Position numbers and translations under genes: made by a program
Shown here: piece after piece, positions 17,174-26,065 of the stretch
Layout: every line of letters begins with the position of its first letter
Numbering within the stretch: the first letter of the stretch is position 1
Notes under the pieces: model-generated
Database searches by the model: none
What the model was told of the DNA's origin: nothing
What the model saw: the letters and a program-made list of their open reading frames with translations, nothing else
DNA from: Clostridium peptidivorans
GTDB taxonomy: Bacteria; Bacillota; Clostridia; Clostridiales; Clostridiaceae
Length of the DNA: 64,000 bases
Assembly (NCBI RefSeq): GCF_900205925.1
Contig: NZ_OAOD01000003.1
Coordinates: 1 to 64,000 of the forward strand
Direction: 5' to 3'

Positions 17174-18490
17174 ATGTCACAATTAAGAGATATGCTTATA
17201 GAAAAATTAGAAAATAAAACAGCAAAACTCGGAGTAGTGGGACTCGGATATGTAGGATTACCACTAGCAGTAGAAAAAGCTAAGGCAGGATATGAAGTAA
17301 TAGGTTTTGATGTTCAAGATAAAAAAGTAGAAATGGTTAATGAAGGACACAACTATATAGGAGATGTTGTGGATGCTGACTTAAAGAAGATAATAGACGA
17401 AGGAAAGTTAAAAGCAACAACTGATTTTAGTTTTGTAGCAGAAGTAGATGCAGTATCCATTGCAGTACCAACTCCACTTGATTTATATAAACAGCCAGAT
17501 TTATCATATGTGGTAAGCTCTGCAAAAAGTATAGCAAAATACTTACATAAGGGAATGCTTATAGTACTTGAAAGTACTACATATCCAGGAACAACTGAAG
17601 AAGTGTTAAGACCAATACTTGAAGAAACAGGATTAAAATGTGGAGAAGACTTTTTCTTAGCATTTTCACCAGAAAGAGTAGATCCAGGTAATAAACAGTT
17701 TAAAACTAAAAACACTCCAAAGGTTGTGGGTGGATGTACTCCAGATTGTACAGAAGTAGCAGCTGTATTATACAAAAATGTATTAGAGGGAGAAATACAT
17801 ACAGTATCCTCACCAGCGGTTGCAGAAATGGAAAAAATACTTGAAAATACATTTAGAAATATAAACATAGCACTTGTGAATGAAATAGCTATGCTATGTA
17901 ATAAAATGAAGATAGATGTATGGGAAGTTATAGATGCAGCAAAGACAAAGCCATATGGTTTTATGCCATTCTATCCAGGTCCAGGATTAGGTGGACACTG
18001 TATACCACTAGATCCATTTTACTTAGAATGGAAAGCTAAAGAATATGATTTCCATACAAGACTTATAGAAACTTCTGGAGACATAAATGATAGAATGCCA
18101 GAATTCGTAGTAGATAATGTTATGAAGTTATTAAATAAGGACAAGAAATCCATGAATGGAGCAAAAGTACTTTTAATGGGAGTAGCTTATAAAAATGATA
18201 TAGATGATATGAGAGAATCTCCAGCATTAAAGGTAATAGAGCACTTAGAAAAGCATGGAGCAGACGTAATAATTTGTGATTCATATGTTCCAGAATTTGA
18301 GCATAAGAATAACAAATATTACTCAGTAGATTGGAAAGAAGTTATAGATGAATCTGATATAGTGGTTATAACTACAAATCATAGCAATATAGATTACGAA
18401 ACTTTAGTAGAGAAAGCTAAGATTGTATATGATACTAGAAATGCTACTAAAGAAGTTAAAAATAATAGAGAAAAAATTTATAAATTATAA
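17174..18490 (+). CDS. UDP-N-acetyl-sugar 6-dehydrogenase (WbpA/WbpO/WecC-type)
   Basis: This 438-residue protein of the UDP-glucose/GDP-mannose dehydrogenase family has the NAD-binding GVVGLGYVGLPLAVEKAKAGYEVIGFDV, then VPTPLD, ESTTYPGTTEE and FSPERVDPGN. The catalytic cysteine is C276 in GLGGHCIPLDP. The C-terminal domain has LLMGVAYKNDIDDMRESPAL. It oxidises C6 of a UDP-HexNAc to the uronic acid. Followed by a Gfo/Idh oxidoreductase and an acetyltransferase, UDP-GlcNAc to UDP-GlcNAcA is the most likely reaction. A good ribosome site (AGGAGG) and its own promoter precede it. Confidence 0.93.
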   Translation: MSQLRDMLIEKLENKTAKLGVVGLGYVGLPLAVEKAKAGYEVIGFDVQDKKVEMVNEGHNYIGDVVDADLKKIIDEGKLKATTDFSFVAEVDAVSIAVPTPLDLYKQPDLSYVVSSAKSIAKYLHKGMLIVLESTTYPGTTEEVLRPILEETGLKCGEDFFLAFSPERVDPGNKQFKTKNTPKVVGGCTPDCTEVAAVLYKNVLEGEIHTVSSPAVAEMEKILENTFRNINIALVNEIAMLCNKMKIDVWEVIDAAKTKPYGFMPFYPGPGLGGHCIPLDPFYLEWKAKEYDFHTRLIETSGDINDRMPEFVVDNVMKLLNKDKKSMNGAKVLLMGVAYKNDIDDMRESPALKVIEHLEKHGADVIICDSYVPEFEHKNNKYYSVDWKEVIDESDIVVITTNHSNIDYETLVEKAKIVYDTRNATKEVKNNREKIYKL

Positions 18491-18502
18491 GATAAAACTT
18501 AG

Positions 18503-18589
18503 TTTAGATGGAGCAAAAACTCCATCTAAAATTTAATGGAATAAATTTATAAGAGTAAATTTAAGGGATAGGCCTATTATGGCTTATCC
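18503..18589 (+). terminator. Two consecutive intra-operon hairpins before the oxidoreductase gene
   Basis: TTTAGATGGAG/CTCCATCTAAA (18503-18513/18520-18530) is a perfect 11-bp stem. GGATAGGCC/GGCTTATCC (18566-18574/18581-18589) is a 9-bp stem with one wobble. Neither has a strong T run, so attenuation or mRNA-end protection after processing is as likely as termination. Confidence 0.45.
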
Positions 18590-18620
18590 TAATTTATAAT
18601 TAAGGTAAGAGGTGTTTTTG

Positions 18621-19727
18621 GTGAAAAAGTTAAAATTTGCAATTATTGGTTGCGGAAGAATTTCATATAAACATGTGGAAGCGCTATTAAATAATAAAGA
18701 AGAAGCAATGCTTGTAGCTACTTGCGATGTAGATAAGGAAAAGGCAGAAGCTAAAGCACAAGAATACATAAAAGGAATGAATACTACAGTAAATGTAGGA
18801 ATTTACGTTGATTATAAAGAAATGCTAGAAAAAGAAGATATAGATGTTGTAGCTATTGCTACAGAAAGTGGATATCATCCTGAGATAACTATATATTGTA
18901 TGAACAAGGGTAAACACGCAATTGTTGAAAAGCCTATGGCACTTTCTATAGAAGATTCAGACGCTATGATAAAGTGTGCTAGAGAAAATAATGTAAAGCT
19001 TTGTATAAGTCATCAAAATAGATTTAATGAGCCTATACAAAAATTAAGAGAAGCTGTAGATGCAGGAAGATTTGGAAGACTTATTAATGGTACTGCAAGA
19101 ATACTATGGAATAGAAATATGGGTTATTATACACAAGCTCCTTGGAGAGGTACGTGGGCACTTGACGGTGGTACATTAATGAATCAATGCATACATAATA
19201 TAGATTTATTACAATGGATGATGGGTGGAGAAATAGATACTGTATATGCTCAGTGTGATACTTTCTTAAGAGATATAGAAGCAGAGGATTTTGGAGCAAT
19301 TATTATAAGATTTAAAAATGGTTCTATTGGAATAATAGAAGGAACTGCTTGTGTATATCCAAAAAATCTTGAAGAAACATTAAGCATATTTGGTGAAGCA
19401 GGAACAGTAAGTATAGGCGGTCTTGCTGTAAATAAAATCGAAAACTGGAGATTTGCTGATGGCAAAGACAGCGAAGAGGAAATATTAAAAGAGCATGGAG
19501 AAGATCCAGATTCAGTTTATGGTTTTGGCCACACTGCACTTTATAAGGATGTTTTAGATGCTATTAATAACAACAGAGAACCACTTATAAATGGAGAAGC
19601 AGGTAAAATAGGAATGTCTATAATACTTGCTGCTTATAAGTCAAGACTTACAGGAATGCCTGTGAAATTCCCATTAGAAAACTTTTCTACAATGGACATG
19701 GTAAATGTAGATAAACTTCATAAGTAA
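18621..19727 (+). CDS. Gfo/Idh/MocA oxidoreductase (UDP-GlcNAcA 3-dehydrogenase-like, WlbA/WbpB)
   Basis: The N-terminal Rossmann motif is FAIIGCGRISYKHVEALL. EKPMALS supplies the family's conserved lysine, and a typical C-terminal alpha/beta domain includes WRGTWALDGGTLMNQCIHNIDLLQWM. It has 368 residues from the GTG at 18621; the GTG at 18612 lies inside the ribosome binding site AGAGGTG. Its neighbours (6-dehydrogenase before, hexapeptide acetyltransferase after, DegT aminotransferase earlier) match WbpA-B-D-E and Wlb gene sets, where this enzyme oxidises C3 of UDP-GlcNAcA. The specific substrate is inferred from context. Confidence 0.88.
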   Translation: MKKLKFAIIGCGRISYKHVEALLNNKEEAMLVATCDVDKEKAEAKAQEYIKGMNTTVNVGIYVDYKEMLEKEDIDVVAIATESGYHPEITIYCMNKGKHAIVEKPMALSIEDSDAMIKCARENNVKLCISHQNRFNEPIQKLREAVDAGRFGRLINGTARILWNRNMGYYTQAPWRGTWALDGGTLMNQCIHNIDLLQWMMGGEIDTVYAQCDTFLRDIEAEDFGAIIIRFKNGSIGIIEGTACVYPKNLEETLSIFGEAGTVSIGGLAVNKIENWRFADGKDSEEEILKEHGEDPDSVYGFGHTALYKDVLDAINNNREPLINGEAGKIGMSIILAAYKSRLTGMPVKFPLENFSTMDMVNVDKLHK

Positions 19728-19755
19728 TAGTTTAATAAGTAGGGGAGAAAGAGAT

Positions 19756-20496
19756 ATGAATTATATATCCGAAACTGCTAATTTAGGTAAAAATGTTACT
19801 GTGGGAAAATTTGTAGTGATAGAAGATGAGGTTACTATAGGAGATAACTGCATTATTGCAAATAATGTAGTTATTCATAAAGGTACTAAAATAGGTAATA
19901 ACGTAAGAATTGATGATAATACTGTAATAGGAAAAGAACCTATGAGATCTGTAAACAGTATATTTAAAGATGAGAAGAAACTACCTCCAGCAAAAGTATC
20001 AGATGAGTGTCTAATTGGAGCAGGAGTTATAATATACTGCGGATGTGAAATAGGTGAAAAGACACTTATTGCAGATACAGCTGTAGTAAGAGAAGATGTA
20101 ACCATAGGATCAAAAACTATAATAGGCAGAGGAACTACGATAGAAAACTTCTGTACAGTTGGCTCTAATTGTAAAATACAGACCAATGTTTATTTAACAG
20201 CTTATTCAAAAGTTGAGGACTATGTGTTTATAGCACCTTGTGTAACCACATCAAATGATAATTATGCTGCTCGTTCAAAAGAAAGATTTGGTAAGTTTAA
20301 GGGCGTTACTGTTAAAAAAGGTGGTAGAATAGGAGCAGGTTCTGTTATTTTACCAGGAAAAGTTATTCATGAAGATGGATTTGCAGCAGCAGGCAGCGTA
20401 GTGACTAAAGATGTAGATAAAGAGGCTATAGTGGCTGGAAATCCAGCTAAATATTTAAGACAAGTGCCAGAAGATCAACTTCTTAAAAATCAATAA
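19756..20496 (+). CDS. Left-handed beta-helix N-acetyltransferase (WlbB/WbpD-like)
   Basis: The 246 residues are built largely from hexapeptide repeats (for example IGDNCIIANNVVIHKGTKIG, IGEKTLIADTAVVREDVTIG). A catalytic-region segment CVTTSNDNYAA and the late repeats GAGSVILPGKVIHEDGFAAAGSVV precede AGNPAKYLR, typical of trimeric acyl-CoA-dependent sugar acetyltransferases. In this gene set it should acetylate the 3-amino group to give UDP-2,3-diacetamido-2,3-dideoxyglucuronic acid. It is longer than most, mainly through extra coils. GGGGAGA precedes the ATG, 28 bases after the oxidoreductase. Confidence 0.88.
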   Translation: MNYISETANLGKNVTVGKFVVIEDEVTIGDNCIIANNVVIHKGTKIGNNVRIDDNTVIGKEPMRSVNSIFKDEKKLPPAKVSDECLIGAGVIIYCGCEIGEKTLIADTAVVREDVTIGSKTIIGRGTTIENFCTVGSNCKIQTNVYLTAYSKVEDYVFIAPCVTTSNDNYAARSKERFGKFKGVTVKKGGRIGAGSVILPGKVIHEDGFAAAGSVVTKDVDKEAIVAGNPAKYLRQVPEDQLLKNQ

Positions 20497-20515
20497 TACC
20501 TATGAGGTGTAATTA

Positions 20516-21616
20516 ATGAAAATATGTATGTTAACATCAGGACACGATGTTTTTGATAACAGAATATATTATAAGGAAATACTATCCTTAAAAAAGGTAT
20601 ATGATGAAATATATATTGTAGCTCCAGGAGAAAAGGACTTTGTTACGGAAGATGGAGTTATAGTAAAATGCTTTGAAAAGAGAAAAAACTGGCATGATAG
20701 AATACGACCTATGAATGACATGTTTAAAATAGCAAAGGAAATAAAGGCTCATGTTTACCATGCTCATGAGCCTGACTCCTTTCAAGTAGCTATTAAGTTA
20801 AAAAAAGAGCTAGGATCAAAAGCCATTTATGATTCCCATGAATATCATCCAGAAGGCTTTGCAGAGCATTTTAAATTAGGAAAAGGAATTGTAGAAAAAG
20901 CTATATATACCTACGAAAAAAGTTTAGGAAAAAATGCAGATTATATTATATCTGTAAATGAAATTTTAATAAATAAATTTAAAAAGTATAATGAAAATGT
21001 AGTTCTCTTACCTAATTATCCTGTATTAAATGAAGAAGTAGAAAAAGATTATAATGAAAAACCTACATTCATTTATGTAGGAGGGTTAAGAGAAGATAGA
21101 GGAATATTTAAAACCCTACAAGCTATAAAAAAGGTAAATGAAGATTGTAAGTACATATTTGTAGGTCCATTTGAAACAGAGGACTTTAAAAATAAATGTG
21201 AAAATTATTTAAAGGAAGAATTGAAAAATAAAGATGTAACCTTTGTTGGCAAGGTACCTCATGTAAAAGTATTTGATTATTTAAAAAAAGCTCATGCAGG
21301 TTTTGTTTTACTTCAGCCGGATAATTGGAGATACGTTAATTCTGAACCAATAAAATTATTTGAGTACATGATAAGTAAAACTGCAGTAATAGGAAGTAAC
21401 TTTGAAATGATGGAAAAAATAGTCAAAAATCCAGATAGCGGTGTTTTAGCAGATCCTTCATCAGAAGATGATATAGCAAGAGCTATTACAAAGATAGCTG
21501 CGGATCTAGAAGCTGCAAAACGTATGGGGAATATAGGATATCATAAGGTATGTAAGTCCTATAATTGGAACGTATGTGAAAAAAGATTGCTAGAAGCTTA
21601 TAAAAGCTTAGAGTAA
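20516..21616 (+). CDS. Glycosyltransferase (GT4-type)
   Basis: This 366-residue GT-B protein starts MKICMLTSGHDVFDNRIYYKE. The N-terminal domain includes YHAHEPDSFQVAIKLKKELG and YDSHEYHPE; the C-terminal donor domain includes FIYVGGLREDRGIFKTL and EPIKLFEYMISKTAVIGS. It lacks a signal peptide and should act at the inner face of the membrane. Donor sugar unknown. It starts 20 bases after the acetyltransferase with GAGGTG upstream, and the flippase gene follows after 13 bases. Confidence 0.88.
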   Translation: MKICMLTSGHDVFDNRIYYKEILSLKKVYDEIYIVAPGEKDFVTEDGVIVKCFEKRKNWHDRIRPMNDMFKIAKEIKAHVYHAHEPDSFQVAIKLKKELGSKAIYDSHEYHPEGFAEHFKLGKGIVEKAIYTYEKSLGKNADYIISVNEILINKFKKYNENVVLLPNYPVLNEEVEKDYNEKPTFIYVGGLREDRGIFKTLQAIKKVNEDCKYIFVGPFETEDFKNKCENYLKEELKNKDVTFVGKVPHVKVFDYLKKAHAGFVLLQPDNWRYVNSEPIKLFEYMISKTAVIGSNFEMMEKIVKNPDSGVLADPSSEDDIARAITKIAADLEAAKRMGNIGYHKVCKSYNWNVCEKRLLEAYKSLE

Positions 21617-21629
21617 ATTTGGAGGTAGT

Positions 21630-23174
21630 ATGTCTGAAGTAAAAAAGGATATGAAAACTGCAGCTAAGTACAGTATAATTATTACGATTATATTGGTAAT
21701 TAGTAAAATGACAGGTTTTTTAAGGGAGTTTATAGTTGCTATACAATTAGGAGCAACTAGGGAATCGGATATATTTAAGGTTGCAAGTACTATGCCACAG
21801 GTGTTTTTTAGTGCTGTGGCAGCGGCACTTGTTACCACATTTATTCCTATATTCTCTAATGTTAAATCTAATAAGGATGAGGCAAATAAGCTTTTTAATA
21901 ATGTACTAAATATAATAACTATTTTATGTGTATTTTTAACGATTATAGGAATAATAGTTTCGCCTCAATTGGTAAAGTTATTTGCTGGAGGAATTAAGGG
22001 ACAGGACTTTTTATTAACAGTTGATATGACAAGAATAATGATGCCATCTATAATATTTTTAGGGATGAGTGGATTATATACAGGATATTTGCAGTCCTAT
22101 GGAAAGTTTATTCAGCCTTCTTTAACTGGAATTGTAGCTAATATAGTTATAATAATAGGTCTAATAGTATTTTATAAATATTATGGCATAACTGCTGCAA
22201 TAGTTTCAGTATTTGTAGGAGCAATAGCACAAGCTTTAACTCAAAGACCTTTTATGGGAAATGATTATAAGTATAAATTTTATATAGATATTAAAGACCC
22301 TAATGTAAGAAAGATGCTTACATTAGCTGTACCTATTTTAATAAGCAGTGCAGTATCTCAAATAAATCTTATGGTATCTAAAAATTTTGCATCTAATTTG
22401 GTACCAGGAAGTATTTCAGTAATAGATTATGCAAGTAAATTTAGTACTATAATAAATCAGGTATTTATTGTAGCTATAACTACAGTATTATATCCAAAGC
22501 TTACGGAAAAATATGCTATGCAAGATTATAAGGGCTTTAGAGAACTTTTTGTTAAGTCTGTAAATATGGTAGTACTTGTTACCATTCCACTAATTTTTGG
22601 ACTAGTAGCTTTAAGTGAACCTATAATTAAAGTGATTTTAGAACATGGAAAATTTGATAGTAATGCTACTGAAATTACGTCCGTATGCCTTAAATATTTA
22701 GCATTTTCTGCTTTTGGCTATTCGTTAATGGATATTTTAGGGAAAGTATTTTTTGCTATGAAAAATACTTTTGTGCCTATGATAAATGGATTTATATTAG
22801 TTGTGGTAAATATATTATTTGTAGTTATACTAGCACCTGTTATGGGGGTAAATGGTATAGCTTTAGCTACTACTTTATCTGTAACTATTTTAGCTTTAAT
22901 ATTATTTATTGAACTTAAGGCAAGAATTAAAGAAGTAAGTTATCTTAAAATTTCCATGAATTTTATAAAGATGGCTATATCAGGGTTCGTCATGTATGAA
23001 GCAGTAGTTTTAACTTATAATATGCTTTATAGGTTAATGCCTCAAAGTAATTTATTTATAATATCAAATATAATAATTTGTACTATAATTGGTGCATTCA
23101 TATATGTAATTATGCTAATAATATTAAGGGTTGATGAAATAAAAGGATTATTAAAAAATAAAAAATTAAAATAA
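21630..23174 (+). CDS. MurJ/MviN-family lipid-linked glycan flippase (first of two)
   Basis: This 514-residue integral membrane protein has about fourteen hydrophobic helices and MviN-type sequence near the start (VISKMTGFLREFIVAIQLGATRESDIFKVASTMPQ) and centre (LAVPILISSAVSQINLMVSKNFASNL). MurJ itself flips lipid II; members inside polysaccharide loci are thought to flip the lipid-linked repeat unit in place of Wzx. Which lipid this one carries is inferred from position. A second member of the same family lies at 30823. Confidence 0.9.
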   Translation: MSEVKKDMKTAAKYSIIITIILVISKMTGFLREFIVAIQLGATRESDIFKVASTMPQVFFSAVAAALVTTFIPIFSNVKSNKDEANKLFNNVLNIITILCVFLTIIGIIVSPQLVKLFAGGIKGQDFLLTVDMTRIMMPSIIFLGMSGLYTGYLQSYGKFIQPSLTGIVANIVIIIGLIVFYKYYGITAAIVSVFVGAIAQALTQRPFMGNDYKYKFYIDIKDPNVRKMLTLAVPILISSAVSQINLMVSKNFASNLVPGSISVIDYASKFSTIINQVFIVAITTVLYPKLTEKYAMQDYKGFRELFVKSVNMVVLVTIPLIFGLVALSEPIIKVILEHGKFDSNATEITSVCLKYLAFSAFGYSLMDILGKVFFAMKNTFVPMINGFILVVVNILFVVILAPVMGVNGIALATTLSVTILALILFIELKARIKEVSYLKISMNFIKMAISGFVMYEAVVLTYNMLYRLMPQSNLFIISNIIICTIIGAFIYVIMLIILRVDEIKGLLKNKKLK

Positions 23175-23193
23175 GAATTAGGGGAGATAAATA

Positions 23194-24576
23194 ATGATTA
23201 AAAAGAATATAAGGTATGTTATATATACCATAATCATTATAATATTGATTTCAATATCAGCATTTTATAAAATGAATTTTTATGAAAGTTATTCAGGAGA
23301 AAAGCAATTACCTCCTGAATTAAAAGATAAAACTATAGTAAGATTATGGATGAAAAAAAGCATTATATCTCCTACCAGATCTTATCAAATAGAAAAGTTT
23401 AATAATACTAATAAGGACAATATACATATAATATTCTCCGAATATAAAGAGGATTATTACAATGCTTTAAGAACCACCCTTGCATCAGGCCAGGGACCAG
23501 ATATATTTGAATATGGTTTTAATGCTTTAATGAAGAATGATCAAATTGCATATTTAGATGAAATAAATATGGATCTTAATAAAGTGAATAAGGATAACAT
23601 TGTATACTACAAGGATAAGCCGTTAGGTATTAAACTTATGGAAAATAACGTAAAGTTTATTTGGAACAAAGAAATATTTAAAAAAGCTGGACTAGATCCT
23701 AATAAGCCTCCAAAAAATTGGGGCGAATTGATAGAGTACTCTAATAAGATTAAAAATAAGTTTCCAGATATTACAACCTTTGCATTTCCATTTAAGGAAT
23801 ATGAAGATATGAATATCGCTATAGGGGAACCTAGTGTAAATTCGGGTTCAATTTATACAACCTTTTGGAATTATAAAGAGGGAAAGTATGACTTTAGTTA
23901 TGCAAAAGATATATTAAATATATATAGGGAGTTATATTCAAAAAATATATTAGAGGAAGATTTTGATAAGAAATCTAAAAATCAATTGAGATCTGAGTTT
24001 TATCAAGAAAATATAGCAATGATGATAAGTACTTATGAGGACAAAGCGTATTTTTCTAATATATTACCTTTAGGTTTTGAAGTAGGAGTTTCAAACTTAA
24101 TGCAAGTTGATGAAAAAAATAAAAATAAATATTACTTTACAAATAACTCAAATTTTTTAGTTTTAAATAAAGCTTCTATAGAAAAAACAAAGGATGATAC
24201 AGAGCAAAGCATACAGGAAAAAACAAAAAAAGCAGAGGCTGTAAAAAAGGTATATGAGTATTTAGTAAGTAATGAAGTGAATAATGAAATTTTACAAACA
24301 AAAAATGCATTGCCTATTAACGTTAATAATACTACCATAAGCAATGATGTTTATTCAGGATACAATGATGTTAATGATTTTTCTAATCAAAGGTTAGATC
24401 CTACTATATTTTTAAGTAGAAATTCAAGATATGAGTTGAATTTGGTTTTAGATGCTATAAAATCTAAAAGTAGTGTGGAAAGCGTTATTGAAGGTTTAAA
24501 TAATCAATACAAAAAATATTATGATTTTGCCATAGATAAAGAAAAATTTGATTTTCAATATTATAAAATGAAATAA
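23194..24576 (+). CDS. Membrane-anchored extracellular solute-binding protein (family 1), orphan
   Basis: This 460-residue protein starts with a hydrophobic helix (VIYTIIIIILISISAFY, about 9-25) and has no lipobox cysteine, so it appears anchored by an uncleaved helix. The body resembles family 1 sugar-binding proteins: VRLWMKKS, then TLASGQGPDIFEYGFNALMK, KFIWNKEIFKKAGLDPNKPP, NWGELIEYSNKI and later ENIAMMISTYED. No ABC permease or ATPase lies nearby; the neighbours are a flippase and a ligase-like gene. It may bind glycan or an oligosaccharide at the outer surface during polymer assembly, which is speculation. GGGGAGA precedes the ATG. Confidence 0.85.
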   Translation: MIKKNIRYVIYTIIIIILISISAFYKMNFYESYSGEKQLPPELKDKTIVRLWMKKSIISPTRSYQIEKFNNTNKDNIHIIFSEYKEDYYNALRTTLASGQGPDIFEYGFNALMKNDQIAYLDEINMDLNKVNKDNIVYYKDKPLGIKLMENNVKFIWNKEIFKKAGLDPNKPPKNWGELIEYSNKIKNKFPDITTFAFPFKEYEDMNIAIGEPSVNSGSIYTTFWNYKEGKYDFSYAKDILNIYRELYSKNILEEDFDKKSKNQLRSEFYQENIAMMISTYEDKAYFSNILPLGFEVGVSNLMQVDEKNKNKYYFTNNSNFLVLNKASIEKTKDDTEQSIQEKTKKAEAVKKVYEYLVSNEVNNEILQTKNALPINVNNTTISNDVYSGYNDVNDFSNQRLDPTIFLSRNSRYELNLVLDAIKSKSSVESVIEGLNNQYKKYYDFAIDKEKFDFQYYKMK

Positions 24577-24607
24577 TAGGAAAACTGAGATTGGAGAAGT
24601 GAAGTAA

Positions 24608-26041
24608 ATGGAAACATATATAAATTACTTCAAAAATACAATTAAGGATTATTATAAAGTAATAGTAGGATGTTTTTTAGTTTCTTTCATAGTATCAATT
24701 ATACTAATGAAAAGTATAGGAATAGGCACTAGTTTGATGCTATTTGCTGCTTTGTTTCTATTGCTATTAGATATAATATTAATGAAAAAGGATAAAAAAC
24801 TATCTATATTGATGTTCATACTGTTTTTGCCAATTTATACAACAGTAAGAAGAGTAGTGTACTTTGATATACTTTTTTTTAGAGTTACCTTTGAAACAAT
24901 TTATGTATTAGTATTGTTTATATTTAGTTTTAAAGATATAAAAATTAAGATTGTGAGTTATTATAAAAATGATAAAAGAAACTTTAATTTTATTGTTTTA
25001 GTACTGACCTTTTTAATCTTCTGTATTAATAGTAGCTTTTTTTCTCCAGATTTAATGAAGGGATTAAGTGAGGTATATATAGGTGTAGCAACACCTATAA
25101 TGTTCTTATTAAGCTTTATAGCTTATTTTAACAAGGAAGATAAAGAAAGAGTATTTTATGCTTTAATATTAGCATTAAGTTTTAGCTGTGTGTATGGTTA
25201 CTTGCAGTTATTTAGCAGAGGAATTTCTCTATCAGCCATAAAAAGTAATAGAATTTACTTAACTTATGGTTTCCATAACGTTAATATTTTTGCAGGCATA
25301 ATTCTTACAGTGTTTCCTCTTTTATTAGAATTAGTGTTATATAAAAAGAACAGCTTTAAAAAACAAGTATTTTTAAGTCTTATGCTTTTGAACTATATTT
25401 TAGCTATAATATTAACCTTTAGTAGGGGAGCATGGTTATGTTTATTAATTACTATATTTATAGCGTTACTAAGTAAAAAGTATATAAAGATTTTATACAT
25501 AGGATTAATACCATTTGTGGTTGGATTTAAGCCAATATTTTCTTATATAATGCATAGAGGAACAACTACATCATTTTTACAAAATGAATCAGCGGTGGCT
25601 AGATTGCAATCTATATTTACTGATTTAGTAATTATGCTTAAATACCCCTTTGGAATAGGGGGAGGTAATTTTCCAGTTGCATATAAAAAGTTTTCTTTTC
25701 AGGGATATTTAGCAATGCCTGAAAATATAAGATTTAATGCAACAGTTGCACATTATCCTTTAGAACATGCTCACAATATTTTATTGCAAATTGGGGTAGA
25801 ATTTGGAATAATTTCCTTAATAATATTTATAGCTATTATATTGAATAGATTAATAGTTTGTTTTAAAAATTATTCATATAATAGGGCAATGATTAATTCA
25901 GTAGCTATATATATTATATTTTCTACTTTAACAGGAAATGAATTTAATCATAAAGGTGTAATAACAGGAACTCTTGTGATATTTATAATTTTTGGTTTAA
26001 TTTCTATACTTAACGAAGAAAGTGAAAGCTTAAAAAACTAA
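24608..26041 (+). CDS. O-antigen ligase/polymerase-family membrane protein (first of three)
   Basis: This 477-residue polytopic protein has about twelve membrane helices. The O-antigen ligase/Wzy signature segments are present: GFHNVNIFAGIILTVFPLL, LTFSRGAWLCLL, the short outer loop with YPFGIGGGNFP and the LEHAHNILLQIGVEFGI motif whose histidine and neighbouring residues are conserved in this superfamily. It would polymerise repeat units or ligate glycan to an acceptor outside the membrane; the two activities cannot be separated by sequence. It begins 31 bases after the solute-binding protein gene. Confidence 0.85.
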   Translation: METYINYFKNTIKDYYKVIVGCFLVSFIVSIILMKSIGIGTSLMLFAALFLLLLDIILMKKDKKLSILMFILFLPIYTTVRRVVYFDILFFRVTFETIYVLVLFIFSFKDIKIKIVSYYKNDKRNFNFIVLVLTFLIFCINSSFFSPDLMKGLSEVYIGVATPIMFLLSFIAYFNKEDKERVFYALILALSFSCVYGYLQLFSRGISLSAIKSNRIYLTYGFHNVNIFAGIILTVFPLLLELVLYKKNSFKKQVFLSLMLLNYILAIILTFSRGAWLCLLITIFIALLSKKYIKILYIGLIPFVVGFKPIFSYIMHRGTTTSFLQNESAVARLQSIFTDLVIMLKYPFGIGGGNFPVAYKKFSFQGYLAMPENIRFNATVAHYPLEHAHNILLQIGVEFGIISLIIFIAIILNRLIVCFKNYSYNRAMINSVAIYIIFSTLTGNEFNHKGVITGTLVIFIIFGLISILNEESESLKN

Positions 26042-26065
26042 TTTTAAATTATAGGAGAGGTTTAC

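Noticed and set aside
17353-17868. 171-codon open frame on the minus strand
   Set aside because: It lies entirely within the strongly motif-supported nucleotide-sugar dehydrogenase gene on the plus strand, has no ribosome site and a composition typical of an antisense shadow.
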